DNA of 16,923 nucleotides from Acidobacteriota bacterium (lineage in GTDB: Bacteria; Acidobacteriota; Terriglobia; Terriglobales; Acidobacteriaceae), in NCBI GenBank assembly GCA_023441255.1, contig JAEZPW010000008.1, positions 1 to 16,923 of the forward strand. Direction: 5' to 3'. A program made the translations under genes and the position numbers. The notes beneath the pieces are model-generated. The model was given only the letters and a program-made list of their open reading frames with translations, ran no database searches and had not been told where the DNA came from. The stretch's first letter is position 1, and each line of letters opens with the position of its first letter. Shown piece after piece: positions 1 to 6,956 of the stretch.

Positions 1-279
1 ACGCAGGATTGTGCAGGTTTTGGCCGCGGTGCCTGCACCGAGTTCTACGATAGTGAGGTCTCGCCCGGCGCGCGTGACCATGTCGTGTGCGTGCTCGTCG
101 AGGATTTGTTGTTCGGTGCGAGTCAGGTAGTACTCGGGGAGACGGGTGATCTCCTCGAACAGTTCGGAGCCCGGCTGGTCGTAGAAGAGCTTGGGCGGGA
201 GGCTTTTCGGCGTGCGAGTCAATCCTTCCAGCACGTCCTCTGCGATGTCCGATAGAGGTTGGATCCTGTGACTAATCAT
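1..279 (-). CDS. egtD: EgtD, L-histidine N-alpha-methyltransferase (5' part only)
   Basis: This is the N-terminal 93 codons of a SAM-dependent methyltransferase that trimethylates histidine to hercynine, the first step of ergothioneine synthesis. It is cytoplasmic. The window edge cuts it off exactly at a codon boundary. Translating the minus strand from the ATG at 279 gives a FYDQPGSELFEEIT block (residues 32-45), then LPEYYLTRTE (47-56) and the SAM-binding ELGAGTAAKT (79-88). These are hallmark EgtD motifs in the expected order. The start overlaps the end of egtB by 8 nt, so the two genes should be translationally coupled, with egtB first and egtD second. The C-terminal two thirds lies outside the window, so intactness cannot be judged. 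Recognition of the family is secure. Confidence 0.93.
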   Translation of the reverse strand, partial: MISHRIQPLSDIAEDVLEGLTRTPKSLPPKLFYDQPGSELFEEITRLPEYYLTRTEQQILDEHAHDMVTRAGRDLTIVELGAGTAAKTCTILR

Positions 280-1615
280 GGGCTAGGCGAATCCCCGTGA
301 ACTGCCAGCGTGCCGCAGGCGGAAAGAAGTTCCGGTACGTGGCGCGAATATGGCTGGCGGGAGTGGCGCAAGAACCGCCGCGCAGAACGAACTGATTACA
401 CATGAACTTGCCGTTGTATTCCCCTACGAGGCCAGGAGCGGGACGAAAGCCGGGATAGGCGACGTACTGGCTGGCCGTCCACTCCCACACATCTCCGAAA
501 AGCTGCTGCGGGGCGTTGGACTGGTCGTGAACCGGGACGGGATTCAGTCGGTTGGAATCCAGGAGATTCGGTTGCGGCAAAGCCGGGTCGGGGAGCGACT
601 GGCCACGATCATCTCGTTGGGCGTTGAGGGACGCAGCGGCGATCTCCCACTCGAACTCGGTTGCAAGACGCGCCCCGGCCCAGCGGGCGTAGGCGTCGGC
701 CTCGAAGTAGCTGACGTGACAGACGGGTTCGGCAAGGTCGAGAGGACGCTGGCCATTGAGAGTGTAGATGAACCATTCACCGTCGTTTGCATCAGGTGTC
801 TGGTTCTGCAGAAGCTCCCAATAAAAAGGTGCGCGCCAGGCAAGGGCGTTGACGGTATCCCATCCTTCGGAGAGCCATAGCTCGGGGCGCGAATAGCCGC
901 CATCACGCATGAACTCGAGGTATTCGCCTACGTTTACGAGGCGCGATGCCAGCCGGAATGGCCGTAGAAACACTTGATGGCGTGGCGATTCGTTGTCGAA
1001 GGCAAATGAGTCGCCGACATGGCCGATGCTGTGCAGTCCGCCGTCGTAGTCGAGCCACTTCAGAGTCGGCGGGGTGAACTGTTGAGGCAGGACGGTGCCG
1101 CATTCCCTATATGAAGGTCGTAGTGGATTCGTCCAGAGCGCGTGCTTGATGTCGGTAAGGATCAGCTCCTGGTGTTGCTGTTCGTGGTTGCAGCCGAGTT
1201 CAACGAGAGCGGAGAGTTCGGAGCCGATATCGGACTCGAGCCAACGGCGCATGTGCTCATCGACGTGGTGGCGGTAGGCCTGAATCTCGGCAAGGTTCGG
1301 ACGCGACCACAGGCCGCGTTGCGCTCGCACCGGGTGGCCACCCAGTCCCTTGTAATACGAGTTGAACAAGAACCGGTAGCGGGGATCGGGTGAACGATAT
1401 CCGGGGCAATGCGGGAGGAGCAGGAAAGTCTCGAAGAACCAGGTCGTGTGGCCCTGATGCCACTTGGCGGGGCTGGCGTCCGGCATAGACTGTATGACCT
1501 GGTCTTCAGGTGACAGCGGTGCGCACAGTGCCTCCGTGGTGCGCCGTACACCTTCGTATAAGGACGCGAGGTCCGCTGTCGCATTTGCTAAGTGGTTCAC
1601 TGCCGTAGCCTGCAT
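272..1615 (-). CDS. egtB: EgtB, ergothioneine (hercynylcysteine sulfoxide) synthase
   Basis: This is a non-haem iron sulfoxide synthase that joins hercynine to a cysteine-type thiol with O2. The 447 residues have an N-terminal DinB-like helical domain and a C-terminal FGE/sulfatase-modifying-type domain, the normal EgtB length and order. The iron triad is visible as H56 (in GHTTWFFE) plus H144 and H148 (in NHEQQHQE). The C-terminal domain carries GDVWEWT (374-380) and LRGGSCATP (411-419). A NSYY motif at 85-88 places a tyrosine pair (Y87, Y88) where the enzyme of Chloracidobacterium thermophilum is known to have its active-site Tyr93/Tyr94. This suggests that subtype rather than the mycobacterial one. 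The ATG at 1615 follows a G-rich stretch that may act as ribosome binding site. No egtA, egtC or egtE is visible. Family assignment is secure; the thiol donor is inferred. Confidence 0.95.
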   Translation of the reverse strand: MQATAVNHLANATADLASLYEGVRRTTEALCAPLSPEDQVIQSMPDASPAKWHQGHTTWFFETFLLLPHCPGYRSPDPRYRFLFNSYYKGLGGHPVRAQRGLWSRPNLAEIQAYRHHVDEHMRRWLESDIGSELSALVELGCNHEQQHQELILTDIKHALWTNPLRPSYRECGTVLPQQFTPPTLKWLDYDGGLHSIGHVGDSFAFDNESPRHQVFLRPFRLASRLVNVGEYLEFMRDGGYSRPELWLSEGWDTVNALAWRAPFYWELLQNQTPDANDGEWFIYTLNGQRPLDLAEPVCHVSYFEADAYARWAGARLATEFEWEIAAASLNAQRDDRGQSLPDPALPQPNLLDSNRLNPVPVHDQSNAPQQLFGDVWEWTASQYVAYPGFRPAPGLVGEYNGKFMCNQFVLRGGSCATPASHIRATYRNFFPPAARWQFTGIRLAHD

Positions 1616-1758
1616 AATGCCCCCCGCGGACTTATTTCTGATGACTTAATGGCGATTGAGATGCGGGAAATTGCAGCATGTCTCATCGCGGTCCGAAACC
1701 GTACGTAAGTTGGCGGGAGTGGTCGCGTGGAATGGCCGCGAGGGTTACAATCCGCAAC
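1616..1758. promoter_or_regulatory. Divergent intergenic region between egtB and the exported NTF2-like gene
   Basis: These 143 bases separate two divergently oriented genes and must hold the promoter of egtB (minus) and probably of the plus-strand gene. On the plus strand the only convincing element is TACAAT just before the 1759 start, annotated separately. On the minus strand there is an AT-richer patch around 1620-1650 but no good -35/-10 pair that I can defend. I see no clear operator. Confidence 0.4.
1746..1751 (+). promoter_or_regulatory. Candidate -10 element (TACAAT) immediately before a start codon
   Basis: TACAAT lies 7 nt before the ATG at 1759. A sigma-70-type transcript would then begin at or next to the ATG, giving a leaderless or nearly leaderless mRNA. 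No good TTGACA-like hexamer sits 17 bp upstream, so this rests on the -10 match and on the same arrangement upstream of the CPBP gene at 13729-13734. Confidence 0.4.
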
Positions 1759-2205
1759 ATGAAGCGCGCTATTGCGGGTTGCAATCCATGGCTGTGCGTT
1801 CTAGCTCTCATTGGGGTCACGACTTCATGCACGATCTACGGCGGCAAGAAGCACGAAGGGTGGTCAGGGGCGACCGGCGGGGAGCACCTGGTACGCCAGT
1901 TCTGGGCTGACGTGAAGTCTAAAGACTTTTCCGACCTTGAGAAACACATGGCGATGAGCTGGGTGATGGTGACGCCGTCCGGCCCTCTTGACCGGACCGC
2001 CACGCTGGAACGGCTGCGGCAGATGCCCGTCGAAGATGTTTCGCTCGGGGACTTCAAGGTTGCGCCGAACGGGTCGGACATAGTGGTGACGTACACGGCG
2101 AAATTCACAGGTGCAAAGGGCCAGAACGGGCCGGTAAGGATGATGACCGTGTGGCAGCGTGGCGAAAAGGGCTGGATGGCAATTGCACACGCCGAGACGA
2201 CGTAA
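1759..2205 (+). CDS. Exported NTF2/SnoaL-like (DUF4440-type) protein, possible lipoprotein
   Basis: The 148-residue product starts with MKR, a hydrophobic stretch (about residues 10-22) and a cysteine at 24 in the context VTTSC. This looks like a signal peptide, perhaps lipoprotein type, although the lipobox is weak (Thr-Thr-Ser before Cys). The mature part begins with a helix containing VRQFWADVKSKDFSDLEKHM, followed by alternating strands ending in MMTVWQRGEKGWMAIAHAET. That is the usual ending of NTF2-like DUF4440/SnoaL folds, where a conserved Trp precedes the last strand. No catalytic residues can be named, and function is unknown. An upstream ATG at 1732 is in frame, but 1759 gives the cleaner signal peptide. 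The gene stands alone, divergent from egtB. The fold call is moderate, the coding call good. Confidence 0.75.
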   Translation: MKRAIAGCNPWLCVLALIGVTTSCTIYGGKKHEGWSGATGGEHLVRQFWADVKSKDFSDLEKHMAMSWVMVTPSGPLDRTATLERLRQMPVEDVSLGDFKVAPNGSDIVVTYTAKFTGAKGQNGPVRMMTVWQRGEKGWMAIAHAETT

Positions 2206-2430
2206 CCTGCCAAGGTACTGCACTGTTTTGAGATAGCGTTGTTGCGCGCCGAAAGATTGCCCCTGAGTTGCTTTAAGTGCTAGTACCTACGTTACTTCCG
2301 TTACTGCTGAGTTTATAGAGTTCGTTCTGACGCGATGATACGATTCACCCGCGGTACTCTGAACGGGGACCAGTAACCACTCACAGCTTACATCTCAGAG
2401 CGCCGCTACTTCGGGAGTGGAAGCGAGCGT
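2206..2430. other. Intergenic region upstream of the minor-pilin operon
   Basis: These 225 non-coding bases must contain the promoter of the pilin operon. I find no convincing sigma-70 pair and no sigma-54 GG-N10-GC element. A TTTATAG patch at 2312-2318 is the most -10-like. The sequence CGTTACTTC/CGTTACTGC at 2290-2307 is a 9-bp near-perfect tandem repeat of unknown meaning. No terminator for the preceding gene was seen. Confidence 0.4.
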
Positions 2431-3039
2431 ATGAGCTCTGACGGCGGGCGTCGCGCACGGCACAAGGGATTCTCACTGGTTGAGTTGATCGTTGTTTGCG
2501 CGATCATGGTGTGCATAACCGCCCTGTCGCTGCCTTCGATGATGGAGATCATCGCGGCGTCGCGTTTGCGCTCATCGATGAGCGGATTAGGCGGACTCCT
2601 GCAGCTTACGCGATCGAACGCCATTCGAACCAACCAGTTCATGTCGGTGCACTTCACCACCGTGAAAAGCAGGCCGGTGGCCTTTATGAAGGTGGCGACT
2701 GGCGGCACTTCGCTGAACGAAAAAGACCAGCAGCAGTGGTTTGAGGACCGCTTCCTAAAGACTGACTCGCCTTCAGGCGGACCACCGCTGCTGGATCCAA
2801 CCATAATGTGGAACGGCCTCACTTCGGACCCGCTGCGGTCGGAAGATCCAAGCTTCAACCCGCGAGGGTTGCCCTGCCTGTACGACGCGGCGACCGGCGT
2901 ATGTAAACCCAACGTGGGCTTTGTCTACTATTTTTCCTACAACGCGCCAATCGGGCACACAAAGTGGGCGGCACTGGGTATCTCGCCTGCGGGGCGGGTG
3001 AAGAGTTGGTATTGGAACGGAACGAAGTGGGGAGACTAA
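2431..3039 (+). CDS. FimT/GspH-like minor pseudopilin
   Basis: This is a type IV pilus or type II secretion-like minor pilin, made as a prepilin in the inner membrane and cleaved by prepilin peptidase. Of its 202 residues, G13 is followed by FSLVE, so cleavage would leave Phe as residue 1 and the conserved Glu as residue 5 of the mature protein. A hydrophobic helix runs to about residue 35, followed by SRLRSSMSGLGGLLQLTRSNAIRTN, the usual GspH/FimT alpha1 continuation. The C-terminal half is a beta-rich globular domain with two cysteines (in the CLYDAATGVC segment) that could form a disulfide. It is the first gene of a four-gene operon, with pilV starting 6 nt after its stop. The ATG at 2431 follows a purine-rich GGGAGTGGAAG stretch. 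fimT and gspH cannot be told apart from this sequence alone. Confidence 0.88.
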   Translation: MSSDGGRRARHKGFSLVELIVVCAIMVCITALSLPSMMEIIAASRLRSSMSGLGGLLQLTRSNAIRTNQFMSVHFTTVKSRPVAFMKVATGGTSLNEKDQQQWFEDRFLKTDSPSGGPPLLDPTIMWNGLTSDPLRSEDPSFNPRGLPCLYDAATGVCKPNVGFVYYFSYNAPIGHTKWAALGISPAGRVKSWYWNGTKWGD

Positions 3040-3045
3040 ACCGGG

Positions 3046-3573
3046 GTGCGCACAATGATTAAGGGAATTCGAAAACGAGATAAGCGGCGCCGGGAAAGCG
3101 GTGTCACATTGGTGGAGTTGCTTATCGCCTCGGTCGTTCTTGTAGTTGGACTGCTTGCACTATTCGGTGTCATCGCCGCAGCCATTGCCGATAACGGGAA
3201 GAGCAGGACGGACACTACGGCGACCATGCTGGCGCAGGCTGTTATCGAGGACGTTGGAGCAGCCTATCTGGGTGACACCGACACTCAGCTCAGGGACTGC
3301 AAGGGAACGACCTTCACGATCACGGCCCAAGAGGGCGGTGCCCAACTCTATCGGGGCAATATCGATTTTACGGAGGGCACTCCGCCTGCCAATTATCACA
3401 TGGATTACGTCATGTGCAATGGCGAGGCACAGACAGCGTTCGATGTTCGCTGGAATGTTCAGAAGATAACGGACTCGACCGACTTGCTGACCGTGGGTGT
3501 GCGCCAGAAGAGCAGCGGCACCGGGCGTCTTTTTTCCGTTCCTGTGAACCTTCGCGTCTACGTGGGCGAGTGA
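3046..3573 (+). CDS. pilV: PilV-like type IV pilus minor pilin
   Basis: The 175-residue prepilin (from the GTG at 3046) has a basic leader, then SG|VTLVELLIAS with cleavage after G19 and the Glu at mature position 5. A hydrophobic segment follows (about 20-47), then a compact beta-rich domain. In the family, PilV/GspI-type proteins help form the pilus-priming minor pilin complex together with PilW, PilX and FimT-type pilins. An in-frame ATG at 3055 is a real alternative start: GGAG at 3031-3034 favours the GTG, while GGGG at 3043-3046 favours the ATG. Both keep the full prepilin motif. The stop is 3 nt before the ATG of the pilW-like gene. Confidence in pilin identity is high, and in the PilV subclass moderate. 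Confidence 0.85.
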   Translation: MRTMIKGIRKRDKRRRESGVTLVELLIASVVLVVGLLALFGVIAAAIADNGKSRTDTTATMLAQAVIEDVGAAYLGDTDTQLRDCKGTTFTITAQEGGAQLYRGNIDFTEGTPPANYHMDYVMCNGEAQTAFDVRWNVQKITDSTDLLTVGVRQKSSGTGRLFSVPVNLRVYVGE

Positions 3574-3576
3574 CCT

Positions 3577-4296
3577 ATGACGAGGATGAGAGAGCAATCC
3601 GGGTTTTCGATGCTCGAACTGATGATCGTTCTGGCGTTGATGTCGATCATCATGGGTGCGATTTTCGGGTAGATACATCAAGCGCAACAGCGGTCGTCTG
3701 CCGAGCAGGTCAAGGCCGACCTGATGCAGGAATCCCGCGAGTTTGTCGACCAGATGACGCGCGACTTGCGCGACGCAGGGTATCCGAACCGGCGGAACTT
3801 CGCACCCGGCCAACTTAATTCACCTGACGTGGAAGCGAAGGAAGCTGCGGACGGGGTAGTCAAGGTTGATGCCGGCGAGATCATCTTTGAAGGGGCAGTA
3901 GACGGGACCAAAGACGTATCGACGATCAAGTACTTCCTGGACGACGACTGTCCGAACCCGGCGTGCCTGAAGCGCAGCCAGGAGCCGAAGTATCAGGGCA
4001 GTCCGCTCACCCAGAAGTACACCCCCTATGTCCAAGTACAGAACGTCATCAACGATCTTGCGACCGAGCCGATCTTTTCGGCCTTCCGGAAGGACGGCAC
4101 TCCGGTTCCGCTGCCTGTCGATCTCAACAACGGCGACGCCATGGCCAGTATCGGCACGATAAAGATCTATCTGCGGGTGCAGTCGCAAGTTCCGGACCAA
4201 AGGACAGGCCAAAGACCGATTCTGACCTTCGTTTCCACGGTCAAACTTCCGAACTGCACGATGTCCTACCTGAGCCAGGGACAGAGCTGCGACTGA
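3577..4296 (+). pseudogene. pilW: PilW-like minor pilin interrupted by an in-frame TAG
   Basis: Reading from the ATG at 3577 gives MTRMREQSG|FSMLELMIVL, an ideal prepilin leader with cleavage after G9 and Glu at mature position 5. After 31 codons there is a TAG at 3670-3672. The same frame then continues without interruption for 207 more sense codons to a TGA at 4294-4296. It resumes as IHQAQQRSSAEQVKADLMQ, which reads naturally as the end of the pilin helix, then VDQMTRDLRDAGYP, a typical PilW segment. No base is gained or lost, so this is a nonsense change, not a frameshift. A single C-to-T change of CAG (Gln) would explain it. The domain after the stop shows no sign of decay, and operon spacing is intact (3 nt after pilV, 12 nt before pilX). 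Options are a recent null mutation, a sequencing error, or readthrough. Restart at the ATG at 3724 would lack the prepilin signal. Confidence 0.85.
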
Positions 4297-4308
4297 GGCG
4301 AGGGACTC

Positions 4309-6888
4309 ATGAAACGAATGAACGGTGTTAAGAAGGAACGTGGCATAGCGCTGTTAGCGGCTATCCTGGCGCTGCTGCTGCTCTCCGCAATTGCGGCAGG
4401 CATGTTGTATTCGTCAGGGCTGGAAATGGGTATCGCTGGTAACTATCGCGATAAGCAGATTGCGACTTATGCGGCAATCTCGGCGTTGCAGGAAGCAAAG
4501 GACCGAATCCACCCACTGCGTGACCTTGCAGATCCCGACAGGATTCCGATTCCAGACGGGATGCCGACGCTTGCTCAGAAGAACATCATCTATCTCATCA
4601 ATCCCAAGGCGGGCGAAGTGGTTGCTCCGTGGGATCCGAGCAACAAGTTTGCCGATACGGACCTCTGTCACGGCGAGTATGCGCAGAAAGTGCTGGGACT
4701 TAGCGGCCCGCAAACGGGGCCGTGCAGCGGCGCTGGCATGCTTCCGGGCGGCAATGGCTGGTACAAGGTCTATGACAACTCGCTCGGCTCGTATACCGGC
4801 CTCTACAAGCAGGATCAGCCGCTCAATTACAAGTGGGTCAGGATCATGCTGAAGGCCGACAACATGACTCCGGTGCAGGTGGGCACGACGGCGAGTCCGG
4901 CAAGCGGCAAACAGGTTTGTTGGGAGGGCCACAACCAGGTCCAGAACTACAACGAATACACGACCTTCTGCATGCCGACCGGGGCGCTGGACCACATTGA
5001 AATTGTAAATGCTGGGACGAATTACACGGACCCAGTGATCACAATTGGTCCGCCCGCACCGGGCGGCATTCAAGCGGTTGGCGTGCCTACACTTAAAACG
5101 GCAGTAACAGACAAGGTTGGATCGATTAGTGTGGCGAATCCGGGGTCGGGCTATCTGAAGCCGCCTATCGTGACGATTACAGGTGGGGGTGGTTCGGGTG
5201 CAACAGCAAAGGCGACCATCATCTCGGGCCCTGGCATTGACTCGGCGTCGCTTGTTAATAGCGGTCCGGGATGCTACTACAACGCCAGCGGTCCGGCTGT
5301 GGCGGTGACAGGTGGTGGGGGCAGTGGCGCAGCGGTTGATGTCGTCATGACGAGCAGCAAGGACTGCATCGCAGGATGGGGCGTCTCCTCCAGCAGTTGC
5401 AAAGCGTACGCAAACACAACGCAAACGATTACAGGTCCAGGCGGGTTTGTGGGTACGCTGACGTTCGGAGCGAGGCAGGGAAACAATGCTCCGGTGGTCA
5501 ATGCAAAGATCATCAATCCAGGGTCCGGGATCACGAGCGCACTGGGATACAATTTCAGCAAGTTAACCAACTGCACCCTGAATTTCAGTCAGCCATCGCT
5601 TGGCTACAAGGTGACTGGTCTCGCTGTCAAGCAAGCGGGGCAGAACTACACGAGTGCGCCTGCTCTCAGTTTCCCCCAACCCGAGGGTGGAACGGCACCG
5701 ACTGGCACGACCACGCTTGGCCCCGTGCCCCCGAATGTCGGCCAGATTGCGCACATTGATGTCCTAAGCGGCGGCAGCGGGTACACCGCTCCTCCCACCG
5801 TGACACTTACGCCCGATGGTTCCGGCTCAGGCGGTCTGGCGACTGCTGTTTTGGGCCAGGTGGGCTCAATCACCGACATCGCTCTCAGTCCGCACGGCAC
5901 TGAATATTGGAGAACGCCGACGGTGACGATCACCGACAAGGGCGGGACAGGTACTGGTGCAGTCGCAAAGGCGGTCCTGAGCAGGACGGATTTCCTTACC
6001 CCGGTGGTGTCGATCACCGCGTTGGCCGAGACGCCTTCGGGGACCCGCGCAATGATTCAAATGGAAGCGGCCCCGTCGTTGCCTGGCTTAAATCTCGGGG
6101 GTGCATTGACGCTCGACGGACCGTCTCCGATATGGGGGAGCCCTAGTTCGCAGCAATTCAAGATCAATGGTAACGATTCTAATAGCTGTGGCCAGGATGC
6201 AAAACCCGCTCGGGCAGCGATCGGCGCGTACGCCGACCCGAACAATCCGACGAATCCGACCGCTGTGCAATCGATCATCGATGCGCTCAAGAAGCCTGCG
6301 AACTATTTAGGCGCGCAGGCTGCACCGGACATCGAGAATATTTACAACGCGTTGGGCGATTCGGGGACGACGCCGGAGGGCGTGCAGGCCCTTGCTGACG
6401 GCGTGCTGTCCATTGCCGACCACGTATACACGGGGAACCAGACCGACAGCACGATTGCCGCTGGTTCCCCAACCAATCCCGTTATCAACTACGTCGACGG
6501 CAATCTAACGGCGTCAGGCAATACGCATGGGTACGGCATCCTCTGTGTGACTGGAAACGTCGTGTTCAGCGGTAACTGGTCCTGGGATGGGCTTATTCTG
6601 ATCATCGGCCAGGGTTCGTTCGTTGCTAATGGCGGCGGCAATGGCCAGATCAACGGCACGGTGTTCATCGCCAAGACGAAAGCGGCACCGGCATCCGGCG
6701 GATTGCCGTCGACGGGCGCGCTACTCGACGATCTGGGAAGACCGACTGCGGACTTCCAAGGCGGCGGCGGTAACGGCATCTACTACGACCACTGCCTCGC
6801 CGAAAATTACATGAAGCTGATACCTTACCTGCCACCGCCGAGTTCGAAGCCGTTGCGCGTATTGAGCGTTCACTCGCTCACTTACTAG
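4309..6888 (+). CDS. Very large PilX-like minor pilin with glycine-rich repeat insertion
   Basis: This 859-residue protein starts like PilX: a basic leader, then RG|IALLAAILALLLLSAIA, a hydrophobic helix (13-36) with no Glu at mature position 5, then NYRDKQIATYAAISALQEA (45-63), the PilX_N-type amphipathic continuation. Lack of Glu5 is typical of tip-located PilX/GspK-type pilins. Residues about 226-558 form a run of six or seven glycine-rich beta repeats. Residues about 730-790 (GNLTASGN, ILCVTGNVVFSGNWSWDG, INGTVFIA) look like a beta-helical turn series seen at the C-terminus of other long PilX-type proteins. About eleven cysteines are spread along the exported part. PilX proteins are usually under 250 residues, so the extra mass is exceptional. 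A GGCGAGGG ribosome binding site precedes the ATG by 5 nt. It is the last gene of the operon. An adhesin or ligand-binding tip role is inference only. Confidence 0.85.
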   Translation: MKRMNGVKKERGIALLAAILALLLLSAIAAGMLYSSGLEMGIAGNYRDKQIATYAAISALQEAKDRIHPLRDLADPDRIPIPDGMPTLAQKNIIYLINPKAGEVVAPWDPSNKFADTDLCHGEYAQKVLGLSGPQTGPCSGAGMLPGGNGWYKVYDNSLGSYTGLYKQDQPLNYKWVRIMLKADNMTPVQVGTTASPASGKQVCWEGHNQVQNYNEYTTFCMPTGALDHIEIVNAGTNYTDPVITIGPPAPGGIQAVGVPTLKTAVTDKVGSISVANPGSGYLKPPIVTITGGGGSGATAKATIISGPGIDSASLVNSGPGCYYNASGPAVAVTGGGGSGAAVDVVMTSSKDCIAGWGVSSSSCKAYANTTQTITGPGGFVGTLTFGARQGNNAPVVNAKIINPGSGITSALGYNFSKLTNCTLNFSQPSLGYKVTGLAVKQAGQNYTSAPALSFPQPEGGTAPTGTTTLGPVPPNVGQIAHIDVLSGGSGYTAPPTVTLTPDGSGSGGLATAVLGQVGSITDIALSPHGTEYWRTPTVTITDKGGTGTGAVAKAVLSRTDFLTPVVSITALAETPSGTRAMIQMEAAPSLPGLNLGGALTLDGPSPIWGSPSSQQFKINGNDSNSCGQDAKPARAAIGAYADPNNPTNPTAVQSIIDALKKPANYLGAQAAPDIENIYNALGDSGTTPEGVQALADGVLSIADHVYTGNQTDSTIAAGSPTNPVINYVDGNLTASGNTHGYGILCVTGNVVFSGNWSWDGLILIIGQGSFVANGGGNGQINGTVFIAKTKAAPASGGLPSTGALLDDLGRPTADFQGGGGNGIYYDHCLAENYMKLIPYLPPPSSKPLRVLSVHSLTY
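4984..5982 (+). repeat. Degenerate protein-level repeat array within the PilX-like gene
   Basis: Codons 226-558 encode repeated units of about 35-40 residues with the approximate pattern I-x-V-x-x-x-GSGYTxPPTVTITGGGGSG followed by A-x-A-x-V. Units can be placed near residues 226-250, 271-305, 309-347, 397-412 (degenerate), 436-470, 479-515 and 519-557. Clear cores are PGSGYLKPPIVTITGGGGSG, GGSGYTAPPTVTLTPDGSGSG and HGTEYWRTPTVTITDKGGTG. The DNA is diverged between units, so this is an old array under protein-level constraint rather than a recent tandem duplication. Such Gly-rich beta units are common in surface and phage-tail-like proteins. Confidence 0.8.
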
Positions 6889-6908
6889 GGTCCAACGCTT
6901 GCCATGAA

Positions 6909-6938
6909 GGGCTGGAGAAATCCAGCCCGTCTTTTTTT
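6909..6938 (+). terminator. Rho-independent terminator of the pilin operon
   Basis: A perfect 8-bp stem GGGCTGGA/TCCAGCCC (6909-6916 and 6921-6928) closes on a GAAA tetraloop, and GTC followed by seven T's comes directly after it. It lies 21 nt past the stop of the PilX-like gene and shows that the operon ends there. The following genes are convergent; the T tract is on the plus strand only, so it acts mainly for the pilin operon. Confidence 0.93.
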
Positions 6939-6956
6939 ACGACGAAATATGTCCGT

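Noticed and set aside
3670..3672. Genome-wide TAG recoding (amber reassigned to an amino acid)
   Set aside because: Several other genes in the window end at TAG where their family usually ends (egtB at 272, PilX-like at 6886, pyrE at 11112), so TAG is a normal stop here.
3414..3818. Overlapping plus-strand frame spanning the end of pilV and the TAG of pilW
   Set aside because: Considered as a possible frameshift rescue of the pilin. Its product has no pilin features, and the pilW frame resumes in register after the TAG, so no frameshift is needed.
4414..5424. 336-codon minus-strand open frame opposite the PilX-like gene
   Set aside because: Arg/Thr/Cys-rich composition and no plausible domain. 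The plus-strand frame has a clear pilin start, a ribosome binding site and regular repeats.
4984..5982. Recent tandem DNA duplication or CRISPR-like array
   Set aside because: Units are similar only at protein level and have variable lengths; there are no identical direct repeats with unique spacers.
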